NCBI GenBank assembly: GCA_023459055.1
Contig: JAEWVR010000006.1
Coordinates: 1-30,568 of the forward strand
Origin: Fibrobacterota bacterium
GTDB lineage: Bacteria; Fibrobacterota; Chitinivibrionia; Chitinivibrionales; Chitinispirillaceae
DNA: 30,568 bases
Direction: 5' to 3'
Position 1 is the first letter of the stretch. Every line of letters begins with the position of its first letter. Under the pieces are notes generated by a model, which was not told where the DNA came from, searched no databases, and saw only the letters and a list, made by a program, of their open reading frames with translations. Shown here one piece after another: positions 30,427 to 30,568 of the stretch. The translations under genes were made by a program, and so were the position numbers.

Positions 30427-30568
30427 GACCTCTCCCCCCGGCCCCCTCTCCCATAGGAGAGGGGGGAGTTGAAGAATGTGCATTCCGCGGTGCGGAATTT
30501 ACGAAGAGGTTGTGCAATAATTTACATAGTAGGAATGTTAGGTGCAGAACTAACATTCAAATCCGGCC
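30424..30568. repeat. Compound palindromic repeat, copy R4, cut by the window end
   Basis: Starts TGAGACCTCTCC, where the TGA is the stop of the preceding gene. The first hairpin CCCCTCTCC-CATA-GGAGAGGGG is followed by the central palindrome TTCCGCGGTGCGGAA at 30483-30497, ACGAAGAGG and the AT-rich part with ACATAGTAGGAAT. The right hairpin would lie beyond the window. Confidence 0.85.

Noticed and set aside
1..30568. tRNA, rRNA or riboswitch genes
   Set aside because: Nothing with a recognisable cloverleaf, rRNA signature or known riboswitch core was found by eye; a covariance-model scan would be needed to be certain.

Overview
The window looks like a chromosome segment of a free-living member of the FCB superphylum, most like Fibrobacterota or a sister candidate lineage. 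The clues are a secreted CE2-type esterase with a T9SS-like C-terminal tail, long secreted Rhs-type proteins carrying carbohydrate-binding folds, moderate-to-low GC, and a type II secretion/type IV pilus assembly cluster. The species cannot be fixed from the sequence alone.

Region 1 (1-1772): compound palindromic repeats, then a minus-strand secreted SGNH/CE2 esterase whose stop codon is part of a repeat end. Region 2 (1976-5530): a minus-strand toxin-antitoxin island with PIN/Phd, HicB plus a HicA killed by one in-frame TGA, PIN/ribbon-helix-helix with an array of operator half-sites, and RelE plus antitoxin. A decapitated histidine-kinase ATPase domain is embedded in it. Region 3 (5530-11800): a graveyard holding a truncated AAA ATPase, an IS701-like transposase whose start is displaced by one base and whose C-terminus runs into an ORF6N remnant, a frameshifted ORF6N gene, a decayed Rhs locus, an MT-A70 methylase fragment, a live-looking RelE/Xre toxin-antitoxin pair lying between two pieces of the decayed Rhs gene, and a second transposase/ORF6N chimera.

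Region 4 (12465-24420) is the most interesting part. A 750-residue YD-repeat protein (RhsA) stops just before the point where an Rhs core would begin. A second secreted protein (RhsB, 1265 residues) carries a CBM3-like domain, a bactofilin-like beta-helix, the Rhs core motifs and a toxin-like C-terminus. A small lipoprotein, the candidate immunity protein, starts 13 bases later. A 1641-residue SpvB/TcB-like protein follows. Together they read as a three-way split Rhs/Tc-like toxin capsule. The decayed locus at 8919-11054 keeps the same RhsA-end/RhsB-start split, so the split looks like a family property and not an accident.

Region 5 (24708-30426): a GspE/PilB-type ATPase, a GspD/PilQ-type secretin with three tandem short N-terminal domains, and a PilM-PilN/GspL-like fusion, all on the plus strand. 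This apparatus could export the large signal-peptide proteins, but that is inference. One family of GC-rich palindromic repeats (ends TGACCTCTCC) lies directly after the stop codons of four genes (esterase, rhsA, gspE, pilMN-like). Its central hairpin shows a compensatory base change between copies.
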